Assembly: GCF_005886145.1 (NCBI RefSeq)
Contig: NZ_CP040504.1
Location: 2,438,059 to 2,502,058 of the forward strand
Origin: Neisseria sp. oral taxon 014 str. F0314
Lineage (GTDB): Bacteria; Pseudomonadota; Gammaproteobacteria; Burkholderiales; Neisseriaceae
Reading direction: 5' to 3'
Length of the DNA: 64,000 nucleotides
Shown here: positions 29,253 through 39,453 of the stretch, piece after piece
How positions within the stretch are numbered: position 1 is the stretch's first letter
How the letters are laid out: every line of letters begins with the position of its first letter
Notes under the pieces: generated by a model
The model's database searches: none
What the model saw: only the letters and a program-made list of their open reading frames with translations
Told to the model about the DNA's origin: nothing
Program-made: the position numbers and the translations under genes

Positions 29253-30674
29253 TCAAAACTGCTTTTCCACGCTGACAAACCATTGCATGTTCCGGCGCGA
29301 GTAAAAGCCGCTCATATTGCTGTCGGTTCTCAGATAGCGCATATTCAGGTGCGGTACCAAACCTTTCCATGCGATTTTGTCGTGCCAGATTGAGGCATTG
29401 GCCTGATATTCACGGTCTTTGCGGATAAAGCGGTAAACCAGCTCTCCGGGTGCGTCGAATGTGCGGCGGGTGTAGCGCAGGTTTGCGCGCAGGCCGAGGC
29501 CGTCTGAAAAAAACTTTACCATACCCAGCCGGACGCCTTTGCGTACCGATGCCTGTTCCGCCTCCTTGGTGATGTCGTGCGACCAGTCCGCACCGCCGTA
29601 AAACAGCCAGTTTTTCGGCGCGGTATACAACAGCGTGGCGCCCGCCAGCGGCATTCCTGAGTCGTAACGTGCCGCCATGCGGTGGTCCTGATAGTGTTTT
29701 CGGACGTATCCCGCATTCAGCATTACGCGCCATCGGGCGTTCAGACGGCGTGAGAAGTCGGTATGGGCACCGAACGAGCGGTTGTAGCGGTTGCCGCCGA
29801 GCCAGTTTTGTTCTGCAAACGGCACGATGCCGAACGAGCGCGTTATCGAGCGGTTTTTGTAGCCCGCCGCCAGATTGACGCTTTGCTCGTTAAATTCCCG
29901 ATTGTCCCAGTAATGTACGCCGTCGCCGCTGAGGTTGCCGTAGGCGAAATGATGGCCGCCCAGATTGATTTCGCGCGACAAGCCCAAGCCGTAGCGGAAG
30001 CCGTGCGCGCTTTGCGGCAGGCTGTCGGCGGTTTTGTGCCACTGCCGCCCGCCCCATTCGATGATTTCGGTAGCGGAAGCACTGTTGACATTATCCGTCG
30101 CCTCATATTGCAGCGAGGCTTCGGGTTGCCAGCTTTGTGCGTCTTTGACGGCCTTCAGGTAATGGTCGGCGAGCTGTTGCATGTCGGGTTGCAAATCCGG
30201 CTTGGCGCGTTCCAGTTCCGCCGCCGCTTCGCGGTATTGTTTGTTTTCAAACAACATCACGCCCAAATCGAAACGCGGATACGCCAAATCGGGCTGCCGC
30301 AGCACGATGCCGCGATAGAGCGCCACCGCTTCGTCATGACGCAACTGCGAACGGCGCAGCGCGCCCAGTGCGTAATCGTACAGGATTTGGTCGCGGTCGG
30401 GACGGGTGCGGTATTGCGCCAACAAGTCCGTCAAAGCGTCCCAATCCTGCCGGATAACGGCGCGGTTGATTCGTTCCTCCAAGGCACTGCCCGGACTGAG
30501 GCCGTCTGAAACGGCGGCGGGCGCGGGTTCGTCTTGTCCGGCGAGTTCTTCGGAAGAGGGTATTTTGTCGCCCGGGTGTTCGTCGAAGAAAACCGGTGCG
30601 GGCACGCGCACGGGCGGGACGTCGGCAAAGGCCGCGAGGGAGAGCGGCAGCAGAAGCAGGGGAAGTTTGTTCAT
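29253..30674 (-). CDS. slam: Slam-family surface lipoprotein assembly modulator
   Basis: An outer-membrane protein that moves lipoproteins to the cell surface. 473 residues: signal peptide (MNKLPLLLLPLSLAAFA), a periplasmic TPR-like helical part (about 65-195; YALGALRRSQLRHDEAVALYRG), then a 14-strand-type barrel (about 205-473) ending in the aromatic terminus FVSVEKQF. In other species a substrate lipoprotein is often adjacent. Here the nearest lipoprotein is the divergent thioredoxin-like gene at 30900, which does not look like a classical Slam substrate, so this may be a stand-alone Slam1-type gene. Confidence 0.85.
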   Translation of the reverse strand: MNKLPLLLLPLSLAAFADVPPVRVPAPVFFDEHPGDKIPSSEELAGQDEPAPAAVSDGLSPGSALEERINRAVIRQDWDALTDLLAQYRTRPDRDQILYDYALGALRRSQLRHDEAVALYRGIVLRQPDLAYPRFDLGVMLFENKQYREAAAELERAKPDLQPDMQQLADHYLKAVKDAQSWQPEASLQYEATDNVNSASATEIIEWGGRQWHKTADSLPQSAHGFRYGLGLSREINLGGHHFAYGNLSGDGVHYWDNREFNEQSVNLAAGYKNRSITRSFGIVPFAEQNWLGGNRYNRSFGAHTDFSRRLNARWRVMLNAGYVRKHYQDHRMAARYDSGMPLAGATLLYTAPKNWLFYGGADWSHDITKEAEQASVRKGVRLGMVKFFSDGLGLRANLRYTRRTFDAPGELVYRFIRKDREYQANASIWHDKIAWKGLVPHLNMRYLRTDSNMSGFYSRRNMQWFVSVEKQF

Positions 30675-30705
30675 ATTTTAAGTAAGGCGGTAATGTGTCG
30701 TTTTT

Positions 30706-30822
30706 AGGCCGTCTGAAACGGGATTTCAGACGGCCCGGAAATTATAGCGGATATTACGGAAGGTTATTCTTTGATTTGGCTTAAAAGGCCGTCTGAAATC
30801 CCGTTTCAGACGGCCTTTTAAG
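30706..30822. terminator. Two uptake-sequence hairpins between divergent genes
   Basis: Stems at about 30706-30736 and 30786-30820 each pair GGCCGTCTGAAA with TTTCAGACGGCC. Since both neighbours transcribe away from here, these probably serve DNA uptake rather than termination. Confidence 0.6.
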
Positions 30823-30899
30823 TATGTTTTCCGATTGAAACGGAATGTGTGGCGGCAGTAAAATAAAAAATATTCAACCTGTTAACCGAAACGGAGGCT

Positions 30900-31427
30900 G
30901 TGATGAAAAAAACTTGGACGGCGGTAGCGGCGGCATTGGCCGTGGCGGCATGCAGCAGTGCGGGCAATGAAACGGAAATGCTGAAAAACCGGCTCTCAGA
31001 GGCGCAGACGGCAGTGAAGCTGTCGGCTGAAAACACCAAGCGGCTGGAAGACACTTATTCGGACATTTATTTCGAGTTAAACAGCCTGACGGTGGCGAAC
31101 TTCAAAACGAAAGTGGCGGCGGGGGATACTTTCTACGCCTACATCGGCCGCCCCAGTTGCGGCGACTGCAACGCATTCGAACCGATGTTCAAACGTTACA
31201 TCGAAAAACACCGCCTAGGCAGCAAAATCTATTTTGTCAACGTGCACCGCCTGCATCAGGACAAAGAAGCGTGGATGGCGTTCCGGCAGCAGTACAAACT
31301 GAGCGGTACGCCCGTATTGGCGAAATATTCCAAAGGACGGCAGGTGAACAAGCTGGATTTGGAAGACAACGGCGGCAGCATCAGCGCGGCCGATTTGGAA
31401 AAATGGCTGGCTTTGAATAAGTTATAA
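30900..31427 (+). CDS. Lipoprotein with thioredoxin-like fold
   Basis: 175 residues. The signal peptide ends in a lipobox (VAACSS, Cys20), then a short coiled region (residues 25-55), then a thioredoxin-like domain with the redox motif PSCGDC and a late cis-Pro SGTPVLAKY. It resembles the bacteriocin-transport-accessory/thioredoxin-like family; a periplasmic disulfide or copper role is possible but not shown. Alternative start ATG is one codon on. Confidence 0.8.
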   Translation: MMKKTWTAVAAALAVAACSSAGNETEMLKNRLSEAQTAVKLSAENTKRLEDTYSDIYFELNSLTVANFKTKVAAGDTFYAYIGRPSCGDCNAFEPMFKRYIEKHRLGSKIYFVNVHRLHQDKEAWMAFRQQYKLSGTPVLAKYSKGRQVNKLDLEDNGGSISAADLEKWLALNKL

Positions 31428-31440
31428 CTTTTATCTTATC

Positions 31441-31504
31441 AGAGGCCGTCTGAAAGGCATGGCCGGAAGATTTCATTCCGGCGGTGCGGTTTCAGACGGC
31501 CTTT
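31441..31504 (+). terminator. Long uptake-sequence hairpin
   Basis: AGGCCGTCTGAAA and TTTCAGACGGCCTTTT flank an inner stem (GGCCGGAA...TTCCGG), giving a two-tier hairpin just after the lipoprotein gene. Confidence 0.8.
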
Positions 31505-31736
31505 TGTTTCGATGTTAATCTTGAGTAAATAAGTAGGATATTAATAATAAAAATCAATTAAAAACTAGATTAAATAAAGTTAGACTATGAAGTGCGTATG
31601 TCTTAAAATTTACCGCATGAATGCAATCCTCAATAATAGGGTAATACTAAAGAACTATCATGTTGATATGATTTAGAATTAGAAATCAAAAAAAGGCCGT
31701 CTGAAAACGGCGGATGAAGAAGAGCAGGAACACAAT
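31505..31736. other. AT-rich fdn upstream region
   Basis: These bases contain the presumed fdnGHI promoter. A half-site TTGAT is seen at about 31663, but there is no full FNR box. One uptake sequence lies at about 31694, within 45 bases of the fdnG start. Confidence 0.5.
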
Positions 31737-34700
31737 ATGAACGTATCGAGACGGCAGTTTTTCAAGGTAACCGCCGCCGGCGCAGGAGCGACTGGTTTGG
31801 CGGTAATGGGCGTCATGCCCGAAAATGCGTGGGCCGAAGTGCGGCAATACAAACTTTCTCGCGCAACTGAGACGCGCAACAACTGTACTTATTGTTCGGT
31901 GGGCTGCGGTACGATTCTCTACAGCATGGGCGACGGGGCGAAAAACGCCAAAAAGGTGATTTTCCATATCGAAGGCGACCCCGACCATCCGGTCAGCCGC
32001 GGCTCGCTGTGCCCCAAAGGCGCGTCATTGTTGGATTTCGTACACAGTCCGAACCGCGTGCATTATCCGGAAGTGCGCGAACCGTTTACCAACGAGTGGA
32101 AACGCATCTCTTGGCACGACGCGCTGACCCGCATCGCCAAATACATCAAAGCCGAACGTGATGCCAATCTGATTGTGCAAAACGAAAACGGTACGCCCGT
32201 CCACCGCCTGCCATCCCTCGGTATGCTGACCGCCTCGGCCTCTTCCAACGAAACCGGTATTCTGACGCAGAAATGGATGCGTTCGCTGGGCATCGTGGCG
32301 ACCGACGCGCAGGCACGCGTGTGCCACGGTCCGACCGTGTCGGCGCTGGCCTCGACTTTCGGCCGCGGCGCGATGACCAATACTTTTGTCGATATTCAAC
32401 ATGCCGACTTCATCATGGTCATGGGCGGCAACGCTGCCGAAGCGCACCCTGTCGGTTTCAAATGGGTTATCGAGGCCAAAAAGAAAAAAGGCACCAAACT
32501 TTTTGTGGTCGATCCCCGTTTCAACCGCACTGCTTCCGTGGCCGATTTTTATGCACCCATCCGCTCGGGCAGCGACATCGCGTTTCTGGGCGCGTTAATC
32601 AACTGGCTCATCGAAAACGACAAAATCCAGTGGGAATACGTTAAAGCCTATACCAATGCGGGTTTTATCGTGTCCGAAGGATTTGGTTTTGACGACGGTA
32701 TGTTCAGCGGTTACGACGAAGGCCGGAAAAAATACGACAACGAAACCTGGTATTACGAGTTGGACGAAAACGGCTATGCCAAAACCGACCCGACCCTGCA
32801 ACACCCGCGCTGCGTTTTCCAATTACTGAAAAAACATTATTCCCGCTATACGCTGGACGTTATGAACACCATCTGCGGCACCAGCAAGGAAGACTTTTTG
32901 AAAGTGGCCGAAGCATGGGGCGAAATGGCCGCGCCGGATAAAGCGGGTACGATTCTCTACGCACTGGGCTGGACCCAGCACACCACCGGCAGCCAGATTA
33001 TCCGCACTATGGCGATGGTTCAATTGCTGTTGGGCAATATCGGCATGTCGGGCGGCGGCGTCAACGCCTTGCGCGGGCACTCCAACATTCAAGGTTTGTC
33101 CGATTTGGGGCTGCTTTCCACCTCGTTGCCGGGCTATCTGAACCTGCCCAACGAATTTAACCATCCGACCTTTCAAGACTATATCGCCAAAAACACGCCG
33201 AAGCCTTTACAGCCTAACCAGTTGAACTATTGGGGCAACACGCCGGCTTTTTTCGTCAGCTTCCTGAAATGGATGTACGGCGAAAACGCCACCAAGGAAA
33301 ACAACTGGGGCTACGACTGGCTGCCGAAATGGGACAAGATGTACGACATCTTGCAACTTATCGAGCTGATGTATCAGGGCAAGGTCAACGGCTTGCTGGT
33401 GCAGGGCTTTAACGCGCAGGGTTCGTTTCCCGACGCCGGCCGCGTTACCGAGGCGTTTTCAAAACTGAAGTTCATGGTGGTGATGGACCCGTTGAAAACC
33501 GAAACCGCTTCTTTCTGGGAAAACCACGGCGAAGCGCACAATGTGGATCCGTCGAAAATCCAAACCGAAGTTTTCCGTCTGCCGACGCCGTGTTTCGCCG
33601 AAGAAGCGGGTTCGATCGTGAACTCTTCACGCTGGCTGCAATGGCACCACCCGGGGGCGGAACCGCCCGGCGAGGCGCTGCCCGATTTGGACATCTTGGG
33701 CGAACTGCACATGATGCTCAAAGAAATGTATGAAAAAGAGGGCGGTACCGCTCCCGAACCGATTACCAAGCTGGCTTGGCACTATAAAAACCCGAATGCG
33801 CCGACACCCGAAGAAATGGCCAAAGAATCCAACGGTTACGCACTGGCCGATTTGACTGATTCAGACGGCAATATCATCCGTAAAAAAGGCGAGCTGCTCG
33901 ACGGTTTCTCCCAACTGCGCGACGACGGTACGACCGAATGCGCCACTTGGATTTTCTCCGGTTCGTGGACACAGGCCGGCAACCAGATGGACCGCCGCGA
34001 CAATACCGATTCCGGTTTGGGCAACACCCCGAAATGGGCTTGGGCATGGCCAGCCAACCGCCGTATCCTTTACAACCGCGCCTCGTGCAATCCGGAAGGT
34101 AGGCCGTGGAATCCCGACCGGGTATTGATTAAATGGGACGGTAAAAAATGGGGCGGAGCGGATGTGGCCGACTTTAAAGCCGATGCCGCACCCGATTCCG
34201 GCATGAATCCTTTTATCATGAACGAGGAGGGCGTAGGCCGCCTGTTTGCCGCGCGCAAATTGGTGGACGGTCCGTTCCCCGAACATTACGAACCGCTGGA
34301 GTCGCCCATCGGCACCAACCCGCTGCATCCGAAAGTGGTGCAGTCTCCGGCCATACGCCTTTTCGACAGTGTGAAGGGGCGAATCGGCACGCACGAGAAA
34401 TTCCCTTATGTGGGCACGACTTACCGTCTGACCGAGCATTTCCAGTTCTGGACCAAATCGGTCAGGCTGCTGATGATTGCCCAGCCGGAACAGTTTGTCG
34501 AAATCAGTGAAGAGTTGGCGAAAGAAAAAGGTATCGAAAAAGGCGATTGGGTGAAGGTCAGTTCGCAACGGGCCTACATCAAGGCCAAAGCCGTCGTAAC
34601 CAAGCGTGTGAAGCCGTTGCGGATTCACGGCAGAACCGTACACCAAATCGGTATCCCGCTCCACGGTGGTTGGGAAAACATTGCAGGAAGCAAACAATTT

Positions 34701-34790
34701 ATCGTCAACGGCCTGACGCCGTTTGTGGGCGACTGCAATACCCAAACCCCCGAGTATAAAACTTTTCTGGTAAACATCGAAAAAGCATAA
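31737..34790 (+). CDS. fdnG: Formate dehydrogenase major subunit, cysteine-containing FdnG/FdoG type
   Basis: The molybdenum (or tungsten) catalytic subunit of a membrane formate:quinone oxidoreductase. 1017 residues. Tat leader SRRQFFKV (4-11), [4Fe-4S] site CTYCSVGC (50-57 with Cys92), and the active-site segment [13 protein letters not shown]. coli FdnG has selenocysteine at residue 196; here residue 196 is an ordinary Cys codon TGC (32322-32324). So no selenium machinery is needed, usually at some cost in rate. The full three-gene operon follows. Export would be by Tat to the periplasmic face. Confidence 0.95.
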   Translation: MNVSRRQFFKVTAAGAGATGLAVMGVMPENAWAEVRQYKLSRATETRNNCTYCSVGCGTILYSMGDGAKNAKKVIFHIEGDPDHPVSRGSLCPKGASLLDFVHSPNRVHYPEVREPFTNEWKRISWHDALTRIAKYIKAERDANLIVQNENGTPVHRLPSLGMLTASASSNETGILTQKWMRSLGIVATDAQARVCHGPTVSALASTFGRGAMTNTFVDIQHADFIMVMGGNAAEAHPVGFKWVIEAKKKKGTKLFVVDPRFNRTASVADFYAPIRSGSDIAFLGALINWLIENDKIQWEYVKAYTNAGFIVSEGFGFDDGMFSGYDEGRKKYDNETWYYELDENGYAKTDPTLQHPRCVFQLLKKHYSRYTLDVMNTICGTSKEDFLKVAEAWGEMAAPDKAGTILYALGWTQHTTGSQIIRTMAMVQLLLGNIGMSGGGVNALRGHSNIQGLSDLGLLSTSLPGYLNLPNEFNHPTFQDYIAKNTPKPLQPNQLNYWGNTPAFFVSFLKWMYGENATKENNWGYDWLPKWDKMYDILQLIELMYQGKVNGLLVQGFNAQGSFPDAGRVTEAFSKLKFMVVMDPLKTETASFWENHGEAHNVDPSKIQTEVFRLPTPCFAEEAGSIVNSSRWLQWHHPGAEPPGEALPDLDILGELHMMLKEMYEKEGGTAPEPITKLAWHYKNPNAPTPEEMAKESNGYALADLTDSDGNIIRKKGELLDGFSQLRDDGTTECATWIFSGSWTQAGNQMDRRDNTDSGLGNTPKWAWAWPANRRILYNRASCNPEGRPWNPDRVLIKWDGKKWGGADVADFKADAAPDSGMNPFIMNEEGVGRLFAARKLVDGPFPEHYEPLESPIGTNPLHPKVVQSPAIRLFDSVKGRIGTHEKFPYVGTTYRLTEHFQFWTKSVRLLMIAQPEQFVEISEELAKEKGIEKGDWVKVSSQRAYIKAKAVVTKRVKPLRIHGRTVHQIGIPLHGGWENIAGSKQFIVNGLTPFVGDCNTQTPEYKTFLVNIEKA

Positions 34791-34800
34791 GGAGCGGAAC

Positions 34801-35721
34801 ATGGCATTACAATCTTTGGACATCAAGCGCCGTTCCGCCACCTCGGCCGTTACCCCGCCGCCTGGCGTGCGCAAACCGATTGAAGTGGCGAAACTCATCG
34901 ACGTCAGTAGCTGCATCGGCTGCAAGGCCTGTCAAGTGGCCTGTTCGGAATGGAACGACATCCGCGACGAAATCGGCACCAATCACGGCGTATACGACAA
35001 TCCCATCGACCTGACGGCGAAAAGTTGGACGGTTATGCGGTTTTCCGAAACCGAGGAAAACGGCAAGCTGGAATGGCTCATCCGCAAAGACGGCTGTATG
35101 CACTGTGCCGACCCGGGCTGTCTGAAAGCCTGTCCGTCGCCAGGGGCGATTATCCAGTATCAAAACGGTATTGTTGATTTCCATCAGGAAAACTGTATTG
35201 GCTGCGGATACTGCATCGCAGGCTGTCCGTTCAATATTCCGCGCCTTAACAAAGAAGACAACCGTGCTTACAAATGCACGTTGTGTTCCGACCGTGTCGC
35301 CGTCGGTCAAGAGCCGGCCTGCGTGAAGACTTGTCCGACCGGAGCGATTCAGTTCGGTTCTAAAGAAGACATGAAGGCCGTGGCGCAGGAACGTGTCGAA
35401 GATTTGAACAGACGCGGCTATAAGAATGCCGGTCTGTACGATCCCCAAGGTGTCGGCGGTACCCATGTGATGTATGTGTTGCACCATGCCGACAAGCCCG
35501 GCCTGTATCACGGCCTGCCTGAGAATCCGAGCATCAGCAAAACAGTCAAACTGTGGAAAGGCTTTTTGAAACCGTTGGCGACTTTCGGTATTGCCGCCGC
35601 AACGCTGGCCGGCTATTTCCACTACATCACTGTCGGTCCGAACCGTGCGGTCGAAGACGGAGAGGAGCCGGAAGTTATCGGCAAAGACGGTAAAACCCTG
35701 CCGCGCGAGGAGGATGCATAA
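34801..35721 (+). CDS. fdnH: Formate dehydrogenase iron-sulfur subunit
   Basis: 306 residues carrying four [4Fe-4S] clusters: [36 protein letters not shown] and CTLCSDRV with CVKTCP. A single C-terminal membrane helix ([16 protein letters not shown]) anchors it. It passes electrons from FdnG to the cytochrome. The start follows AAGGAG ten bases after fdnG, and the stop overlaps the fdnI start by one base. Confidence 0.95.
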   Translation: MALQSLDIKRRSATSAVTPPPGVRKPIEVAKLIDVSSCIGCKACQVACSEWNDIRDEIGTNHGVYDNPIDLTAKSWTVMRFSETEENGKLEWLIRKDGCMHCADPGCLKACPSPGAIIQYQNGIVDFHQENCIGCGYCIAGCPFNIPRLNKEDNRAYKCTLCSDRVAVGQEPACVKTCPTGAIQFGSKEDMKAVAQERVEDLNRRGYKNAGLYDPQGVGGTHVMYVLHHADKPGLYHGLPENPSISKTVKLWKGFLKPLATFGIAAATLAGYFHYITVGPNRAVEDGEEPEVIGKDGKTLPREEDA

Positions 35722-36395
35722 TGAAAGAAAAACTGATTCAGCGCTATACCCGCCCCGAACGCATCAACCACTGGGTTGTCGCTATTTGTTTCGTCCTGCT
35801 GGCGGTTTCGGGATTGGCCTTTTTCTACCCCGCCTTTTTCTGGCTGACCGGTATTTTCGGTACGCCCCAACTGGCGCGCATGATACATCCGATTATCGGC
35901 GTCGTGATGTTTCTCGGCTTTGCCCGCCAATTCCTGCGTTACTGGCATCATAACTTTATCGACAAAGAAGACGTGAAGTGGATGACTTCGGTATTGAAAG
36001 TGTTGAAAGGCTATGAAGTGGGCGACGTCGGCAAGTACAACGGCGGCCAAAAAGGCATGTTTTGGCTGATGACCGCCTGTATGCTGGTTTTGATTGCCAC
36101 CGGCGTTATCGCATGGCGCCCGTATTTTGCGCAATATTTTCCGATTCCCGTTATCCGCCTCGCTTTGCTGGCGCACGCATGGGCGGCGACCATTCTGATT
36201 GCGGGCATTATCGTTCACGCTTATGCCGCCATCTGGATTAACGGCACCATCCGCGCGATGGTTGAAGGTGTGGTTACGCAGGCATGGGCGAAGAAACACC
36301 ATCCGCGCTGGTATCGTGAAATGATTGCCAAAAACAAGGCACACGAGGAAAACACCGGCAACGGAGGTATCGATGGTGAGGCGGAGAAACCGTAA
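35721..36395 (+). CDS. fdnI: Formate dehydrogenase cytochrome b556 subunit
   Basis: The 224-residue di-haem membrane subunit that reduces quinone. About four membrane helices. Likely haem-ligating histidines include RINHWVVAI near residue 18, HPIIGV near 55 and HAWAATILIAGIIVHAYAAIWI near 153-170. ATG overlaps the fdnH stop. No fdhE or fdhD maturation gene is found in the window. Confidence 0.93.
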   Translation: MKEKLIQRYTRPERINHWVVAICFVLLAVSGLAFFYPAFFWLTGIFGTPQLARMIHPIIGVVMFLGFARQFLRYWHHNFIDKEDVKWMTSVLKVLKGYEVGDVGKYNGGQKGMFWLMTACMLVLIATGVIAWRPYFAQYFPIPVIRLALLAHAWAATILIAGIIVHAYAAIWINGTIRAMVEGVVTQAWAKKHHPRWYREMIAKNKAHEENTGNGGIDGEAEKP

Positions 36396-36423
36396 ATCGA
36401 ACGGAAAACCTCATTGATGTTTT

Positions 36424-36466
36424 GAGGCCGTCTGAAAAATCGGATTCCGCTTTTTCAGACGGCCTC
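36424..36466 (+). terminator. Uptake-sequence hairpin after fdnI
   Basis: GAGGCCGTCTGAAAAA and TTTTTCAGACGGCCTC around a short loop; terminates the fdn operon. Confidence 0.85.
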
Positions 36467-36555
36467 TTTATGTCGCACAGTCAAGCCAGTGAAAACGATG
36501 GAAGGTTTGTCCGTTTCTGTCAGAGATTCCAAAAACATCTTTTCTAAATTCTAAA

Positions 36556-36600
36556 AGGCCGTCTGAAAACATCGCAATAACGTTTTCAGACGGCCTTTTA
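36556..36600 (-). terminator. Uptake-sequence hairpin after eda
   Basis: AAAAGGCCGTCTGAAAAC and GTTTTCAGACGGCCTTTT, directly beyond the eda stop on the minus strand. Confidence 0.85.
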
Positions 36601-36610
36601 TTGCCTTGAA

Positions 36611-37249
36611 TTACGCTTTGGCTTTCAATGCCGAGGCTTCGCGGGCAAGGCGGGTGATGGTGTCCCAGTCTTTGTTTTTCACGGCTTCTTTCGGGGTCAG
36701 CCAAGAGCCGCCGACGCACAAGACGTTAGGCAGTGCCAAGTAATCGGGGGCAGTGGCAAGACTGATGCCGCCGGTCGGGCAGAAGCGCACGTCGGCATAA
36801 GGGCCGTAGAGGGCTTTGAGCATGGCTTTGCCGCCGACGACTTCGGCGGGGAAGAGTTTGAGGGTGTCGATGCCGTGTTCCAAAGCCAGTTGGACTTCGC
36901 CCGGGGTGGCAACGCCGGGAATCAGAGGGATGCCGCTGTTGTGGCTGGCTTTGGCGAGGGATTCGTGCAAACCCGGGCTGATGGCGAAAACCGCGCCTGC
37001 ATCTTCGACGGCTTTGAGCTGCTCGGGGTTGGTAACCGTACCCGCACCGACAATGGCGTTGGGCACTTCTTTGGCAATCAGGCGGATGGCGTCGAGGCCG
37101 ACGGGGGTGCGCAGGGTGATTTCGAGGGTGGGGATGCCGCCTTCGACAAGGGCGTGGGACAAATCGACGGCGGTGCTCAAGTCGTCAATCGCCATCACAG
37201 GCACAACTGCGCCTGCGCTCAGGATTTCGCGGGGGGTCAGTTTGAACAT
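36611..37249 (-). CDS. eda: 2-keto-3-deoxy-6-phosphogluconate aldolase
   Basis: The last Entner-Doudoroff enzyme, splitting KDPG to pyruvate and glyceraldehyde 3-phosphate. 212 residues with the class I signatures [26 protein letters not shown] (Schiff-base Lys) and RFCPTGGI. It lies downstream of edd on the same strand but 370 bases away, with repeats between, so co-transcription is uncertain. The start has GGAGAACC upstream. Confidence 0.96.
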   Translation of the reverse strand: MFKLTPREILSAGAVVPVMAIDDLSTAVDLSHALVEGGIPTLEITLRTPVGLDAIRLIAKEVPNAIVGAGTVTNPEQLKAVEDAGAVFAISPGLHESLAKASHNSGIPLIPGVATPGEVQLALEHGIDTLKLFPAEVVGGKAMLKALYGPYADVRFCPTGGISLATAPDYLALPNVLCVGGSWLTPKEAVKNKDWDTITRLAREASALKAKA

Positions 37250-37620
37250 TTCGGTTCTCCAAGTGGAAGGGGGTGTTGTTTTTTGCTGCGGTCAAACGGG
37301 ATGGGGGTTTAAGTTTTCAGACGACCTTTGGGGGCTGTAGGTCGGATTCTTGAATCCGACATCTTGGACGGCTGTGTCGGATTCGAGAATCCGACCTACG
37401 TCTTTGGTTTTATTCGCGGGCTAAGCCCACGCTACGTCTGCTGTGTTCAAACGGGACGGGGTTTAAGTTTCAGACGACCTTTAGAGGCTGTATTCGGATA
37501 CTCGTATCCGACAAATGCCCTGATAACGTCGGATTCGAGAATCCGGCCTACGTCTATCTTAAACGGCTTCAATAATTTTTCAGACGACCTTCCGTTTGAA
37601 AAGGTCGTCTGAAACGTACA
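37250..37620. repeat. Repeat cluster between edd and eda
   Basis: A 371-base gene-free stretch. It holds several copies of GTCGGATTC...GAATCCGAC palindromes (about 37341-37360, 37377-37397, 37530-37545), a GGATACTCGTATCC variant (37496-37509) and at least four AGGTCGTCTGAA-type uptake sequences. The same palindrome family occurs at 2951-3007. These are small dispersed repeats of unknown mobility. Confidence 0.7.
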
Positions 37621-39453
37621 TCAGGCAAATTCGCCGCCGAAGCTCATGGCGCCGGTTTCTGCGCTGCTGGTCATGCTGCGGAAGTTGGCGAAGAGTTCGC
37701 GGCCGCAGCCTTGTTGGTTCGCGCTCAAATCGATGTGTTCGACTTCGCGGGCGTTCCATTCGGCTTCGTTAATCAGGACGTTGAGTTCGCCGGTAACGGA
37801 GTCGAAACGGATCAGGTCGCCGGTACGGATTTTGGCGATGTTGCCGCCCATCAGGGCTTCGGGCGTCATATGGATGGATGCGGGCACTTTACCGGACGCG
37901 CCGGACATACGGCCGTCGGTCAGCAGCGCCACTTTGAAGCCGCGGTCTTGCAGGATGCCCAAAGGCGGGGTCAGTTTGTGCAACTCGGGCATACCGTTGG
38001 CGCGCGGGCCTTGGTAGCGGACGACGCAGACGAAATCGCGTTCCAATTCGCCGCGCTCAAACGCAGCCAACACTTCGCGTTGGTCGTTGAACACGATGGC
38101 GGGCGCTTCGATGATGCGGCAGCCTTCGCGCACGGCGGACACTTTAATCACGCCGCGTCCGATGTTGCCTTTCATCAGGCGCAGACCGCCGTCTGGGGAG
38201 AACGGGTTGTCGGCTTTGCGCAGAATGTCGTCGTTGCCACTGGTTTCAGGGGCTTCACGCCATTCGAGTTTACCGTCGATGAGGAAAGGCTCTTTGGTGT
38301 AGTGGCGCATACCGTGTCCGACGACGGTATCGACATCGTCGTGCAACAGGCCTGCGTCCAGCAATTCGCGGATGACGAAAGGCAGGCCACCTGCCGCGGT
38401 GAAGTGGTTCACGTCGGCTTTGCCGTTGGGATACACACGGATAAGCAGCGGGATGATGGAGGAAATTTCGTCGAAGTCGTCCCAATTCAAAATCACGCCG
38501 GCGGCGCGCGCCATGGCGACGAGGTGCATGGTGTGGTTGGTCGAACCGCCGGTCGCCATCAGACCGATCAGGGCATTAATGAAGGATTTTTCGGTCAACA
38601 TTTCGCCCAAGGGTTTGATGGTGCCGTTTTTGATGCCGCGCGCGAGGTGTCCGGCGGCGTAGCGGGTCAGGGCTTCGCGCAGGTCGGTATAAGGATGGAC
38701 GAAGGCGGCGGCGGGCAGGTGTACGCCCATCATTTCCATCATCATTTGGTTGGAGTTTGCCGTGCCGTAGAAGGTGCAGGTGCCGGGGCTGTGGTAGGAA
38801 CCCATTTCGCTTTCGAGCAAGGCGTCGCGGCCGACCTTGCCTTCGGCGAAAAGCTGGCGGGTACGGGCTTTTTCTTTATTGCCGATGCCGCTGGACATCG
38901 GGCCTGCGGGGACGAAGATGCCGGGAATATGACCGAACGAAAGCGCGCCTATCATCAGACCCGGCACGATTTTGTCGCACACGCCCATAAACAGGCTGCC
39001 GTCGAACATTTGGTGCGACAGGCCGACGGCGGTACTCATGGCAATCACATCACGGGAGAACAGCGACAATTCCATACCGGCGTAGCCCTGCGTGATGCCG
39101 TCGCACATGGCGGGCGTGCCGCCGGCAACTTGGGCGGTTGCGCCGTTTTTCTGCGCTTCGTCTTTAATTTGGTCGGGGAAGTCTTTAAACGGCTGGTGTG
39201 CGGAAACCATGTCGTTGTAGGCAGTGATGATGCCTAAGTTGGGGACGGTATCCTGAAGCATTTCGATTTTGATGCTTTTAGGCATGGAGGCGTAGCCGTG
39301 CGCCAAGTTGCTGCAACCGAGCTGGTTGCGCTCCAGCTGTCCCATTTGTTTGGCGCTGCGGATTTTTGCCAGATATTTTTTGCGGGTCGGACGGCTGCGT
39401 TCGATGATGCGCTCGGTGATTTCGGCGAGCTTGGGGTGGATAGGAGTGGTCAT
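37621..39453 (-). CDS. edd: 6-phosphogluconate dehydratase
   Basis: The first dedicated Entner-Doudoroff enzyme, an iron-sulfur dehydratase of the IlvD/Edd family. 610 residues. Cys motifs include TPAMCDGITQG and MGVCDKIVPG; the C-terminal DGRMSGASGKVP is typical. Divergent from zwf, with a palindromic operator candidate in the gap. Confidence 0.96.
   Translation of the reverse strand: MTTPIHPKLAEITERIIERSRPTRKKYLAKIRSAKQMGQLERNQLGCSNLAHGYASMPKSIKIEMLQDTVPNLGIITAYNDMVSAHQPFKDFPDQIKDEAQKNGATAQVAGGTPAMCDGITQGYAGMELSLFSRDVIAMSTAVGLSHQMFDGSLFMGVCDKIVPGLMIGALSFGHIPGIFVPAGPMSSGIGNKEKARTRQLFAEGKVGRDALLESEMGSYHSPGTCTFYGTANSNQMMMEMMGVHLPAAAFVHPYTDLREALTRYAAGHLARGIKNGTIKPLGEMLTEKSFINALIGLMATGGSTNHTMHLVAMARAAGVILNWDDFDEISSIIPLLIRVYPNGKADVNHFTAAGGLPFVIRELLDAGLLHDDVDTVVGHGMRHYTKEPFLIDGKLEWREAPETSGNDDILRKADNPFSPDGGLRLMKGNIGRGVIKVSAVREGCRIIEAPAIVFNDQREVLAAFERGELERDFVCVVRYQGPRANGMPELHKLTPPLGILQDRGFKVALLTDGRMSGASGKVPASIHMTPEALMGGNIAKIRTGDLIRFDSVTGELNVLINEAEWNAREVEHIDLSANQQGCGRELFANFRSMTSSAETGAMSFGGEFA

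Noticed and set aside
37711..39237. Long plus-strand ORF opposite edd
   Set aside because: Antisense shadow of the intact edd gene.
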